Below, one piece after another: positions 17,497-27,908 of a stretch of 64,000 nt of DNA (positions are counted from its first letter, which is position 1; the number at the start of each line of letters is the position of its first letter). Below the pieces are notes generated by a model that was not told the origin of the DNA, searched no databases, and saw only the letters and a list, made by a program, of their open reading frames with translations. Origin of the DNA: an uncultured Pseudomonas sp. (GTDB lineage: Bacteria > Pseudomonadota > Gammaproteobacteria > Pseudomonadales > Pseudomonadaceae); NCBI RefSeq assembly GCF_943846705.1, contig NZ_OX044366.1:4092001-4156000 (forward strand), read 5' to 3'. A program made the position numbers and the translations under genes.

Positions 17497-18978
17497 TTAG
17501 GCAATGGCCGCCAGCAGCTTTTCCCACTCTTTGTTTTCTTTCTTCGATACGCCACCGAGCAGCTCAATGGCCTGGCGCAGACGGAAGCGTGTCAGATCCG
17601 GGCCGAGGATCTCCATGGCATCGAGCACCGACACCGAGCTGGCCTGACCGGTAATCGCCGCGAACATCAACGGCATGGCATCACGCAATTTCAGCTCAAG
17701 GTGTTCGACCACCGCCTGAATGCAGCCGGTGATCTGCTCTTTCTCCCACTGACGCAGTGCTTCGAGCTTCCACAGGATCAACTGCATGACCTGACGCACC
17801 TGGTCGGCCGAAAGCTTCTTGTGCGCGAACAGCGCAGCATCTGCTGTCACGCCACCGGCGAAGAAGAAACTGGCCAGCGGGGCAATCTGACTGAAGGTTT
17901 CCACTCGGCCCTGCACGTGCGGGGCTATCTGCATCAGGTAATTGCTATTGAACGCCCACTTCTGTGCACCGGCAGCGAAATCCTCGACGCTCAACTCACG
18001 CATCCACTGACCATTGAGCCAGGACAGCTTCTCCAGATCGAAGATCGGACCACCCAGCGATACGCGATTGATGTCGAAGTGCTCGACCATCTCGTCGAGG
18101 CTGAACTTCTCGCGCTCGTCCGGCATCGACCAGCCCATACGGCCGAGGTAGTTGAGCATGGCCTGGGGCAGATAACCCATGCGCTCGTAGAAGGTGATCG
18201 AGGTCGGGTTCTTGCGCTTGGACAGCTTGCTCTTGTCCGGGTTGCGCAGCAGCGGCATGTAGCACAACTGCGGCTTGTCCCAACCAAAGTACTCATAGAG
18301 CAGAATCAGTTTGGGCGCCGACGGCAGCCACTCTTCGCCGCGCAATACGTGGGTGATACCCATCAGGTGGTCATCAACCACGTTGGCCAGGAAGTACGTT
18401 GGCAGGCCGTCGGTCTTCATCAGCACCTGCATGTCCATACGGTCCCACGGAATTTCGACCTCGCCACGCAGCATGTCCGGCACCACGCAAACGCCGTTGC
18501 TCGGTACCTTCATGCGTACTACGTTCGGCTCACCCGCCGCCAGGCGCTGCTGCACCTCGGCGGCCGGCAGGCTCATGCAGTGACCGTCATAACGCGGCGT
18601 CTGCTTGGCTTCCATCTGCTCGGCACGCACTTTATCCAGGCGCTCGGCGCTGCAGAAGCAGTGGAAGGCATGGCCTTTCTCGACCAGCTCGGCGCTGTAC
18701 TTCTGGTAAATGTGACCGCGCTCGCTCTGCCGATACGGGCCGTGCGGGCCACCAACATCCGGGCCTTCACTCCACTCAATACCCAGCCAGCGCAGGGCGT
18801 CATAAATCTGCTGTTCCGACTCACGGGTCGAGCGCACCTGGTCGGTGTCTTCGATACGCAGGATAAATTCGCCACCGTGCTGACGAGCAAAGCACAGGTT
18901 GAACAGGGCGATATAGGCGGTGCCTACGTGCGGATCACCAGTGGGCGACGGCGCGATACGGGTACGAACGGTGGTCAT
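17497..18978 (-). CDS. gltX: Glutamyl-tRNA synthetase
   Basis: The 493-residue class I synthetase charges tRNA-Glu. MTTVRTRIAPSPTGDPHVGT carries the HIGH-equivalent region, and KLSKRKNP is the KMSKS-type loop. FCFARQHGG, LRIEDTDQVRS and the four-cysteine-like region CFCSAERLD are also visible. The frame starts eight codons earlier, but ATG 18978 begins the conserved N-terminus. It lies just upstream of a tRNA cluster containing two tRNA-Glu genes, in the same direction, with a separate promoter for the tRNAs. Length is normal. Confidence 0.96.
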   Translation of the reverse strand: MTTVRTRIAPSPTGDPHVGTAYIALFNLCFARQHGGEFILRIEDTDQVRSTRESEQQIYDALRWLGIEWSEGPDVGGPHGPYRQSERGHIYQKYSAELVEKGHAFHCFCSAERLDKVRAEQMEAKQTPRYDGHCMSLPAAEVQQRLAAGEPNVVRMKVPSNGVCVVPDMLRGEVEIPWDRMDMQVLMKTDGLPTYFLANVVDDHLMGITHVLRGEEWLPSAPKLILLYEYFGWDKPQLCYMPLLRNPDKSKLSKRKNPTSITFYERMGYLPQAMLNYLGRMGWSMPDEREKFSLDEMVEHFDINRVSLGGPIFDLEKLSWLNGQWMRELSVEDFAAGAQKWAFNSNYLMQIAPHVQGRVETFSQIAPLASFFFAGGVTADAALFAHKKLSADQVRQVMQLILWKLEALRQWEKEQITGCIQAVVEHLELKLRDAMPLMFAAITGQASSVSVLDAMEILGPDLTRFRLRQAIELLGGVSKKENKEWEKLLAAIA

Positions 18979-19014
18979 GGCAGCTCTCAGAGGAATGTGC
19001 AACGGGCAATCGTT

Positions 19015-19935
19015 TCAAGGCCGCGATATTAACAGGCTGGCCGCCGCCGGCTCCAGCAACCGACCATCCGATAGCGGCAGACTGGTCATCAGAAAATCCA
19101 GAAAGGTTTTCACCTTCATGGCCTGGAAACGCCGCGAAGGATAAACCGCGTACAACTCACCCGCTGGCAGGCTGGCGTCTGGCAGCAACTCGACCAAGCG
19201 CCCCTCAGCCACCGCCAGCGCACTGATCATGATGGGCAAGCCGGCAATTCCCGCTCCCGCCAGCGCCGCCTCGCGGGCAAAGGTGATGTTATTGCAGGCC
19301 AAAATACGCTGACAGGCGATACTCTCACCCAGCAACGGCCAGTAACGTGATGAGTCATTCGGCAGCACTATCGCCCGGTGCGCCTGCAACTCGCCTACAT
19401 GCTGCGGCGTACCATGCAAAGCCAGGTAGCCAGGGCTGGCGTATAGACGGCGGCTGGTTTCAAACACCTTGCGTGCGATCAGGGTTGAGTCCTGCGGCTG
19501 GCCAACCAAAATGGCGATGTCCACGCCCTCTTCCACCGGATCAACGTGCCGCGAGGTCAGCTCAACTTCAGCACTGATATGCGGATACAGGCGCATAAAA
19601 TCGCCCAGGACGCGGCCGAGAAATAACTGCCCAAACTCAATCGGCGCGGTAATCCGCAGCAACCCGGAAGGCTCCTGTTGCAGTTGCATGACGGCCTGCT
19701 CGGCCTCGGCAAAATCGAGCATGATCTGCCGGCAACGCTCGTAATACGCCTGACCGACTTCGGTAAGGCGTAGCTTGCGCGTGGTGCGATTGAGCAAACG
19801 CACGCCAAGGCGCTCCTCCAGCAAGGCAATCCGCCGGCTCACCGTCGACTTTTGCATGCCCAACCCCTGCGCCGCCAAGGTAAAGCTGTGGCACTCCACC
19901 ACCCGCGTGAAAATCAACGCATCATCCAGCCCCAT
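19015..19935 (-). CDS. LysR-family transcriptional regulator (divergent from the EmrAB-like pair)
   Basis: The 306-residue protein has a LysR helix-turn-helix (residues 1-60; FTRVVECHSFTLAAQGLGMQ and KSTVSRRIALLEERLG) and an effector domain with GRLVELLPDA and YAVYPSRR near the end, a pattern of the LysR subgroup that responds to small aromatic or toxic compounds. It is divergent from the emrA-like gene, with 106 bases between starts, and probably controls it. It corresponds to PA3135 by position. The effector is unknown. Confidence 0.92.
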   Translation of the reverse strand: MGLDDALIFTRVVECHSFTLAAQGLGMQKSTVSRRIALLEERLGVRLLNRTTRKLRLTEVGQAYYERCRQIMLDFAEAEQAVMQLQQEPSGLLRITAPIEFGQLFLGRVLGDFMRLYPHISAEVELTSRHVDPVEEGVDIAILVGQPQDSTLIARKVFETSRRLYASPGYLALHGTPQHVGELQAHRAIVLPNDSSRYWPLLGESIACQRILACNNITFAREAALAGAGIAGLPIMISALAVAEGRLVELLPDASLPAGELYAVYPSRRFQAMKVKTFLDFLMTSLPLSDGRLLEPAAASLLISRP

Positions 19936-20041
19936 GATTGTTCCCTATAAGCAACAAAGTTTATGAAGTCTAGCGACTACAGGCGCGAAAGGAACACTGG
20001 TAAATTTGCTTACACTTTTGCCAGAGCCACGAGCGCCCGCC

Positions 20042-21091
20042 ATGCCCACCCAGCTGAAACGCCGCCTGTTTATCTTCCTGACGGCTCTAGGCCTGATTGC
20101 CGCCGCCCTCCTCGGCCACTGGTTGCTGGTCGGCCGCTACCTTGAAACGACCGACAACGCTTACGTACAAGGCGAGATCACCCGCGTATCCAGCCAGCTG
20201 GGCGCGCGCATTGAGCAGGTCCTGGTACAGGACAACCAGCATGTAGAGAAAGGCCAGTTGTTGCTGGTATTGGAAAGTGCCGACTTTGAACTGGCCAAAC
20301 AGCGTGCCGAGGCCACACTCGCCACCCGCGAGGCCGAGCTGAGCCAAGCGCGCAGCATCCTGGAGCAACAAGCCAGCCTGATTGCCGCCAGCCAGGCAGA
20401 TGTAGCCGCCAGCGAAGCAACCCTGGGCCGCACCCAGGTCGACCTTTCGCGCGCCCAGGCCCTGCGCAAGCCAGGTTTCGTCTCCGAAGAGCGCGTCACC
20501 AGCCTGGCGACTGACAGCCGTATTGCCCGCTCGCACGTCAGCAAGGCGCAGGCCGACCTGCAAGCCCAGCGCCAGCAAATCAACACCCTCAACGCGCAAA
20601 TCAAACGCCTGCAAGCGCAGATCAACAGCGCCCGTAGCGACCTGGCGCAAGCCGAGCTAAACCTCACACGTACACAAATCCACGCCCCCATCAGCGGTTT
20701 TGTCGGCCAACGTGCCGCACGCAATGGCCACGTTGTGCAGCCGGGCGCCTACCTGCTGTCGCTGGTTCCCGACCAGGACGTCTGGATTCAGGCCAACTTC
20801 AAGGAAACCCAGATCGGCCGCATGCTCCCCGGCCAGAGCGCCGAACTGACCTTCGACAGCTACCCCGACACCCCTATCGATGCCCAGGTAGACAGCCTGT
20901 TCGCCGCCTCGGGGGCACAGTTCAGCCTGTTGCCGCCAGACAACGCCACCGGCAACTTCACCAAGGTGGTGCAACGCATTCCGGTGAAACTGACCTTCGC
21001 CGCCGACAACCCACTCAAAGGCCTGATCCGCCCCGGCATGTCGGTCGAAGTAAAAGTCGATATCAGCGCCGACGCTCGCCATGGCGGCTGA
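20042..21091 (+). CDS. HlyD/EmrA-type membrane-fusion protein of a multidrug efflux pump
   Basis: The 349-residue periplasmic adaptor has one N-terminal membrane anchor (about 10-32; FIFLTALGLIAAALLGHWLL), then TTDNAYVQGEITRVSSQLGA (lipoyl/beta-barrel entry), a long coiled-coil hairpin rich in A, Q and E (about 85-205), and a barrel domain with QIHAPISGFVGQRAARNGHV. It should link the inner-membrane MFS pump encoded next to an outer-membrane channel encoded elsewhere. The ATG at 20042 was chosen over an upstream frame start because it gives a normal signal anchor. Its end overlaps the next gene by 11 bases. Confidence 0.92.
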   Translation: MPTQLKRRLFIFLTALGLIAAALLGHWLLVGRYLETTDNAYVQGEITRVSSQLGARIEQVLVQDNQHVEKGQLLLVLESADFELAKQRAEATLATREAELSQARSILEQQASLIAASQADVAASEATLGRTQVDLSRAQALRKPGFVSEERVTSLATDSRIARSHVSKAQADLQAQRQQINTLNAQIKRLQAQINSARSDLAQAELNLTRTQIHAPISGFVGQRAARNGHVVQPGAYLLSLVPDQDVWIQANFKETQIGRMLPGQSAELTFDSYPDTPIDAQVDSLFAASGAQFSLLPPDNATGNFTKVVQRIPVKLTFAADNPLKGLIRPGMSVEVKVDISADARHGG

Positions 21092-22631
21092 TGCACTGAC
21101 TCGCCCCACCGGCGAACCGAGCCGACGCGACTGGATTGCGGTGATGAGCGTGATGCTCGGCGCATTTATGGCCGTGCTGGATATTCAGATCACCAACTCA
21201 TCCCTCAAAGATATCCAGGGCGCACTGTCAGCCACCCTGGAAGAAGGCTCGTGGATTTCCACCTCCTACCTGGTCGCGGAAATCATCATGATCCCGCTCA
21301 CCGCTTGGCTGGTGCAGTTGCTCTCGGCGCGCCGCCTGGCCGTGTGGGTATCCATCGGCTTTTTGTTTTCATCACTGCTCTGCTCAATGGCCTGGAGCCT
21401 GGAGAGCATGATCGTGTTCCGCGCCATGCAGGGTTTTACCGGCGGCGCACTGATCCCGCTGGCGTTTACCCTGACCCTGATCAAGCTGCCCGAACACCAC
21501 CGCGCCAAAGGCATGGCGCTGTTCGCCCTGACCGCGACCTTTGCCCCCTCAATCGGCCCTACACTCGGCGGCTGGCTGACCGAGAACTTCGGCTGGGAAT
21601 ACATCTTCTACATCAACGTACCGCCCGGCCTGCTGATGATTGCCGGGATTCTCTACGGCCTGGAGAAAAAAGCGCCACATTGGGAGCTGCTGAAGAACAC
21701 CGATTACGCCGGCATTCTCACCCTCGGCCTGGGGCTTGGCTGCCTGCAGGTATTTCTTGAGGAGGGCCATCGCAAGGACTGGCTGGAGTCCAGCCTAATC
21801 AGCGGTCTGGGCAGCGTTGCCGCGATCAGCCTGGTGTTGTTTTTCATCCTGCAGACCTCAAGAGCCAACCCACTGATCAATCTGGGCGTGCTGCGTGAGC
21901 GCAACTTCGGCCTGTCGAGTATTTCCAGTGTCGGCTTGGGCATGGGCCTGTATGGCTCGATTTATGTGCTGCCGCTGTATCTGGCGCAAATCCAAGGCTA
22001 CAACGCCCTGCAAATCGGCGAAGTGATCATGTGGATGGGTGTGCCGCAGCTCTTCATCATTCCACTGGTGCCACTGATGATGAAAAAGGTCTCGCCCAAA
22101 TGGCTCTGCGCGATTGGCTTCGGCCTGTTCGGGGCGGCCAGCTTCGCCTCCGGGGTGCTCAACCCGGATTTTGCCGGCGAGCAGTTCAACCACATTCAGA
22201 TCATTCGCGCGCTCGGCCAACCGCTGGTGATGGTGACCATCTCGCTGATCGCCACCGCCTACGTAATGCCGCAAGACGCCGGTTCGGCGTCGAGCCTGTT
22301 CAACATCCTGCGCAACCTTGGCGGCGCCATCGGCATTGCCCTGCTGGCGACCCTGCTCGACAGCCGCGCCAAGACCTATTTCGACTACCTGCGCGAATCC
22401 CTGGTGCCGAGCAATCCGCAGGTCGCCGAGCGCCTGGCACTGCTGACCGAGAAACTGGGCAGCGAGCAGGCCGCCCTGGCCAAACTCAGCGAAATCACCC
22501 ATCAACAGGCGGCGATCATGGCCTACAATGACGCCTTCCATTGTATTGGCATCGCCCTGGCTATCAGCATGCTCGCCGTGCTGCTGACCCGTCAGCTGCC
22601 GCCCGGTGCCACTGGTGGTGCCGCACACTAA
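21081..22631 (+). CDS. EmrB/QacA-family (DHA2) multidrug MFS transporter
   Basis: The 516-residue inner-membrane drug:proton antiporter has 14 predicted helices. The opening RDWIAVMSVMLGAFMAVLDI then QITNSSLKDI is the DHA2 motif around helix 1, and GFTGGALIPLAFTLTL and FALTATFAPSIGPTLGGWLT (motif C) are conserved. Overlap with the HlyD-like gene indicates one transcription unit and likely translational coupling. The pair matches PA3136/PA3137 by position. Substrates are unknown; fatty-acid or aromatic drugs are typical for EmrB relatives. Confidence 0.93.
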   Translation: MAADALTRPTGEPSRRDWIAVMSVMLGAFMAVLDIQITNSSLKDIQGALSATLEEGSWISTSYLVAEIIMIPLTAWLVQLLSARRLAVWVSIGFLFSSLLCSMAWSLESMIVFRAMQGFTGGALIPLAFTLTLIKLPEHHRAKGMALFALTATFAPSIGPTLGGWLTENFGWEYIFYINVPPGLLMIAGILYGLEKKAPHWELLKNTDYAGILTLGLGLGCLQVFLEEGHRKDWLESSLISGLGSVAAISLVLFFILQTSRANPLINLGVLRERNFGLSSISSVGLGMGLYGSIYVLPLYLAQIQGYNALQIGEVIMWMGVPQLFIIPLVPLMMKKVSPKWLCAIGFGLFGAASFASGVLNPDFAGEQFNHIQIIRALGQPLVMVTISLIATAYVMPQDAGSASSLFNILRNLGGAIGIALLATLLDSRAKTYFDYLRESLVPSNPQVAERLALLTEKLGSEQAALAKLSEITHQQAAIMAYNDAFHCIGIALAISMLAVLLTRQLPPGATGGAAH

Positions 22632-22679
22632 TCCACAGCCTGCGCCGATCCTCGGCGCACTGTTGTTTCTAGGTTGCCC

Positions 22680-23579
22680 ATGCCTGAGTCCGCTGCACGC
22701 GCCCGCACATTGTTGCTGATAGGCGCTTTCGCCATTATTTATCTGGGCTGGGGCACCACCTACCTGGCAAACCACTTCCTGCTGCTGGAAGTGCCACCCT
22801 TCGTCATCGGCAGCCTGCGCTTTTCCTTTGCCGGGCTATTGGCCCTGGCGTGGGTAATCCTCAGCGGCCAACTGCGTATTCAACGCAGCGATTGGGGCGG
22901 GGTATTGCTGGGCGGTTTAAGCCTGATCGCAGTCGGCCAGGGCGCACTGATCTACGCCAACCAGTTTTTGCCAACCGGCATGCTGGCCATGCTCTACACC
23001 ACCCTGCCGTTATGGAGCGTGGCACTGGAGTGGCTGCTCGGTGAACGCCCGCCATTGTGGGTGATGTGCGGCCTGGCACTGGCCTGCAGCGGGATTGTCC
23101 TGCTGATGAATAACGGCCTGGACCAGAGCGCCTCAGCCGAACAATGGCTCGCCGGCCTGCTGGTGGTCGGCGCCACCCTGCTGTGGGCGTGCGGAGCCTG
23201 GCTGTTGCGCCAACGCCCGCCGTTTCGCTCCAGTTGGCTGGGGCTGAGCCTGCAAATGCTGATCGGCGCCCTGCTGCTCGGCTTGTTCGGCCTGTGGCAT
23301 GGCGATTGGCAAAGCCTCGATTTGCGCAGCATCAGCAGCAACGCCTGGCTCTGGCTGGCATACCTGGTCTTGCCGGTGAGCCTGGGGGTGTATCCCGCGT
23401 ACTTCTGGCTACTGCGCGAAGTGCGCCCCAGCCTGGTGTCGACGTTCGCCTTCGTCAACCCGGTGGTGGCCCTGCTGCTCGGTTACCTGGTGCTGGACGA
23501 GCACCTCAGCCTGCTGGCCATGCTCGCCTGCGGCATCACCCTGGGCGGTGTAATGCTGATTATCTTCGGCCGGCGCTAA
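22680..23579 (+). CDS. EamA/DMT-family transporter (drug/metabolite exporter)
   Basis: The 299-residue membrane protein has about ten helices and two EamA repeats. AIIYLGWGTTYLANHFLLLE and PPFVIGSLRFSFAGLL are repeat-1 signatures, and RPSLVSTFAFVNPVVALLLG and EHLSLLAMLACGITLGGVML are repeat 2. The ATG at 22680 was chosen; a TTG two codons earlier is possible. It follows the emrB-like gene by 48 bases in the same direction, so it may be part of that transcript. The substrate is unknown. Confidence 0.88.
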   Translation: MPESAARARTLLLIGAFAIIYLGWGTTYLANHFLLLEVPPFVIGSLRFSFAGLLALAWVILSGQLRIQRSDWGGVLLGGLSLIAVGQGALIYANQFLPTGMLAMLYTTLPLWSVALEWLLGERPPLWVMCGLALACSGIVLLMNNGLDQSASAEQWLAGLLVVGATLLWACGAWLLRQRPPFRSSWLGLSLQMLIGALLLGLFGLWHGDWQSLDLRSISSNAWLWLAYLVLPVSLGVYPAYFWLLREVRPSLVSTFAFVNPVVALLLGYLVLDEHLSLLAMLACGITLGGVMLIIFGRR

Positions 23580-23587
23580 GCGACCTG

Positions 23588-23667
23588 CGTAGGGTGGGTA
23601 GAGCACAGCGATACCCATCAAGCGCCAATGATGGGTATCGGCGCCACGCGCCTCAACCCATCCTACG
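23588..23667. repeat. Nested inverted repeat (intergenic REP/MITE-like element)
   Basis: The outer arms CGTAGGGTGGG (23588-23598) and CCCATCCTACG (23657-23667) pair with one mismatch. The inner arms GATACCCATCA (23610-23620) and TGATGGGTATC (23629-23639) are perfect complements. Dispersed palindromes with GTAGGGTGG ends are common between genes in Pseudomonas. The 80-base unit fills the gap between convergent eamA-like and uvrB genes and could act as a transcription barrier. Confidence 0.7.
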
Positions 23668-23682
23668 TCCTAAAAGCCCTTG

Positions 23683-25698
<2,016 letters not shown>

Positions 25699-25886
25699 GA
25701 CTGACCTCGATAAAACCACTGTGACCTAGCTTGAAAGCCTACGTCATAACAGTTGAATTGCGTGTGCACGCTGTCGCGGCACACGTTATGGCTCGGTATA
25801 CTACCGGGCCACTTACGCAACCCCTAGCATCTGTCGTAGCGGGGTGTTGCTTGATTCTCACCTTCCTCTTCGAGTTGCCGCATCCC

Positions 25887-27083
25887 ATGAGCCTGTTCTC
25901 TGCCGTCGAAATGGCGCCGCGCGACCCAATCCTGGGCCTTAACGAAGCATTCAACGCTGACCCTCGCACTACTAAGGTCAACCTAGGCGTCGGTGTTTAC
26001 ACCACCGAAGAGGGGCGTATTCCCCTGCTCCGCGCCGTGGCCGAAGCGGAAACCATTCTCACCGCGGCCCAGGCGCCACGTGGCTACCTGCCGATCGAAG
26101 GCATCGCCGCCTATGACCAAGCCGTGCAGAAACTGCTGTTTGGCCAAGATTCAACTCTGATTCAACAAGGCCGCGTGATCACCACCCAGGCCATTGGCGG
26201 TACGGGCGCACTGAAAATCGGCGCCGACTTCCTCAAGCGCTTGCTGCCAGACGCCACCGTAGCGATCAGCGACCCAAGCTGGGAAAACCACCGCGCACTG
26301 TTCGAATCCGCTGGCTTTCCGGTGCGCAACTACCGCTACTACGATGCATTCAGCAACGGCGTTAACCGTGGCGGCCTGCTCGAAGACCTGAAGAATCTGC
26401 CCGCTCGCTCCATCGTGGTGCTGCATGCCTGCTGCCATAACCCAACCGGTGTCGACCTGACTCTGGACGATTGGAAAGCCGTGCTGGAAATTCTTCGCGA
26501 GCGTGAGCACGTGCCCTTCCTCGACATCGCCTATCAGGGCTTTGGCGATGGCATCGAACAAGACGCCGAAGCCGTGCGCCTGTTTGCCGAGTCCGACCTG
26601 ACGTTCTTCGTCTCCAGCTCGTTCTCCAAGTCGTTCTCCTTGTACGGCGAGCGTGTCGGTGCACTGTCCATCGTCACTGGCTCGCAAGAAGAAACCGGCC
26701 GCGTACTATCGCAGGTCAAGCGGGTGATCCGCACCAACTACTCCAACCCGCCGACCCACGGCGCCAGCGTGGTGGCCACCGTACTCAACAGCCCAGAGCT
26801 GCGTAGCATGTGGGAAACCGAGCTGGGCGAGATGCGCGAGCGCATTCGCAGCATGCGCATGGCCATGGTTGAGCAGCTGGCGGCACTGGGTGCCAAACGT
26901 GACTTCAGCTTTGTCGCCGAGCAACGTGGCATGTTCTCCTACTCCGGTCTCACCACCGAACAGGTCGAGCGTCTGCGCGGCGAATTCGGCATCTACGCTG
27001 TCGGTACGGGGCGCATCTGCGTCGCGGCACTCAACCAGCGCAACCTGCCCGCCGTCACCCAGGCGATTGCAGCGGTTCTCTAA
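25887..27083 (+). CDS. Aromatic-amino-acid/aspartate aminotransferase (class I)
   Basis: This 398-residue PLP enzyme is of the AspC/TyrB type. MSLFSAVEMAPRDPILGLNE, VNLGVGVYTTEEGRIP, LHACCHNPTGVDLT and FLDIAYQGFGDG are family blocks. The PLP lysine is K248 in SSFSKSFSLYGERVG. It transfers amino groups between aspartate or aromatic amino acids and 2-oxoglutarate. Sequence alone does not separate aspC from tyrB activity. The frame extends 52 codons upstream, but MSLF is the conserved start. A terminator follows seven bases after the stop. It is the PA3139 equivalent by position, divergent from uvrB. Confidence 0.94.
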   Translation: MSLFSAVEMAPRDPILGLNEAFNADPRTTKVNLGVGVYTTEEGRIPLLRAVAEAETILTAAQAPRGYLPIEGIAAYDQAVQKLLFGQDSTLIQQGRVITTQAIGGTGALKIGADFLKRLLPDATVAISDPSWENHRALFESAGFPVRNYRYYDAFSNGVNRGGLLEDLKNLPARSIVVLHACCHNPTGVDLTLDDWKAVLEILREREHVPFLDIAYQGFGDGIEQDAEAVRLFAESDLTFFVSSSFSKSFSLYGERVGALSIVTGSQEETGRVLSQVKRVIRTNYSNPPTHGASVVATVLNSPELRSMWETELGEMRERIRSMRMAMVEQLAALGAKRDFSFVAEQRGMFSYSGLTTEQVERLRGEFGIYAVGTGRICVAALNQRNLPAVTQAIAAVL

Positions 27084-27089
27084 AGCACA

Positions 27090-27121
27090 GGGGAAGTCAT
27101 TCAAGTATTGACTTCCCCTTT
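27090..27121 (+). terminator. Intrinsic terminator after the aminotransferase gene
   Basis: A perfect 10-bp stem, GGGGAAGTCA / TGACTTCCCC with a 9-base loop, is followed by TTT. Its 3' arm contains the -35 element of the tRNA-Asn promoter. Confidence 0.85.
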
Positions 27122-27135
27122 CTAATCAGTAGGAT
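27108..27135 (+). promoter_or_regulatory. Sigma-70 promoter of tRNA-Asn/tRNA-Pro
   Basis: TTGACT (27108-27113) and TAGGAT (27130-27135) are 16 bases apart, and the predicted start is a few bases before the tRNA. The -35 overlaps the terminator stem of the preceding gene. Confidence 0.6.
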
Positions 27136-27147
27136 ACGCGCAGTTGT

Positions 27148-27223
27148 TCCGCGATAGCTCAGTCGGTAGAGCAAATGACTGTTAATCATTGGGTCCCAGG
27201 TTCGAGTCCTGGTCGCGGAGCCA
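27148..27223 (+). tRNA. tRNA-Asn (GTT)
   Basis: The 76-base cloverleaf has acceptor TCCGCGA / TCGCGGA, anticodon loop CTGTTAA giving GTT, T arm GTTCGAGTC and encoded CCA. Confidence 0.97.
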
Positions 27224-27232
27224 GTAGTTCAT

Positions 27233-27309
27233 CGGGGTATAGCGCAGTCCGGTAGCGCGCCTGCTTTGGGAGCAGGATGTCGGGAGTTCGAATCCCCCTA
27301 CCCCGACCA
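27233..27309 (+). tRNA. tRNA-Pro (TGG)
   Basis: The 77-base cloverleaf has acceptor CGGGGTA / TACCCCG, anticodon loop TTTGGGA giving TGG on the CCTGC/GCAGG stem, and encoded CCA. It follows tRNA-Asn by 9 bases, so it is presumably in one transcript. Confidence 0.97.
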
Positions 27310-27400
27310 TATTTGGGTTGTTAGCGCAGTTGGCGTTTCGCCAATTGCTCGGTGGTTTAAACCTCGCAACAGCCAACATTTCAAGCCTGCTTGAAAATAA

Positions 27401-27426
27401 AAAACCCGCCTAGTGCGGGTTTTTTA
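27401..27426 (+). terminator. Intrinsic terminator after tRNA-Pro
   Basis: ACCCGC-CTAGT-GCGGGT stem flanked by A and T runs (AAAA before, TTTTTT after). It would work on both strands. The 91 bases between tRNA-Pro and this hairpin hold nothing recognisable. Confidence 0.85.
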
Positions 27427-27576
27427 TTGCTTATTTTCCTGCTAACCGGTGCATGGGCCGACCAGCGCCTCAATCATAAAAAACTATCAAAGCCATTCAT
27501 ACGCAACATTTTAACAATCACACTTGAGCCATTAGGCTACACCTCAACGAACAACAATTTTCACTCGAGGTGCAGC

Positions 27577-27801
27577 ATGCTCAAGACCGTGACGTTTACC
27601 TTGATGCACTTTTGCATTGCCTTCGCTGTCACTTACGCTTTGACCGGCAGCATCGCCGCCAGCGGCCTGGTTGCCACCATAGAGCCGCTATGCAATTCGG
27701 TGGGGTTCTACTTCCATGAGAAGCTCTGGCAGCGCATCGAAGGTCGCTCGACTGCCACCGACAACCGCCCTAAACATGCCTGGTTGCACCACTCTGCATG
27801 A
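27577..27801 (+). CDS. DUF2061 small membrane protein
   Basis: The 74-residue protein has two hydrophobic segments (about 5-28 and 30-48), with TLMHFCIAFAVTYALTGSIA and EPLCNSVGFYFHEKLWQRIE matching the DUF2061 pattern (a small membrane family with a conserved H-E-x-x-W). The ATG at 27577 is preceded by GAGGTG at good spacing. A longer frame starting at 27391 begins inside the preceding terminator hairpin and was rejected. Function is unknown. Confidence 0.8.
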   Translation: MLKTVTFTLMHFCIAFAVTYALTGSIAASGLVATIEPLCNSVGFYFHEKLWQRIEGRSTATDNRPKHAWLHHSA

Positions 27802-27813
27802 CGGCTTGAGAGC

Positions 27814-27839
27814 AGCGCCAAGCACTTGACCTTGGCGCT
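27814..27839. terminator. Possible terminator hairpin after the DUF2061 gene
   Basis: AGCGCCAAG / CTTGGCGCT forms a perfect 9-bp stem with an 8-base loop, but there is no T run on the plus side. It may be a weak or Rho-assisted terminator. Confidence 0.4.
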
Positions 27840-27908
27840 AAAAACAGCCCGCCAAGCCCTGAGTCAATCCGCTACTATGCGCGCCTCAGCCACCATACGC
27901 GCCCGATC

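Noticed and set aside
17701..19032. 443-codon plus-strand frame opposite gltX
   Set aside because: Shadow of gltX; no family motifs and very high His/Gln/Val content.
19936..20041. LysR operator between the LysR gene and the emrA-like gene
   Set aside because: ATAA...TTAT and T-N11-A candidates exist, but the dyads are poor; regulation is likely from gene order, yet no specific site can be supported.
27391..27576. Upstream extension of the DUF2061 gene
   Set aside because: It would begin inside the tRNA-Pro terminator hairpin; the ATG at 27577 has its own good ribosome site.
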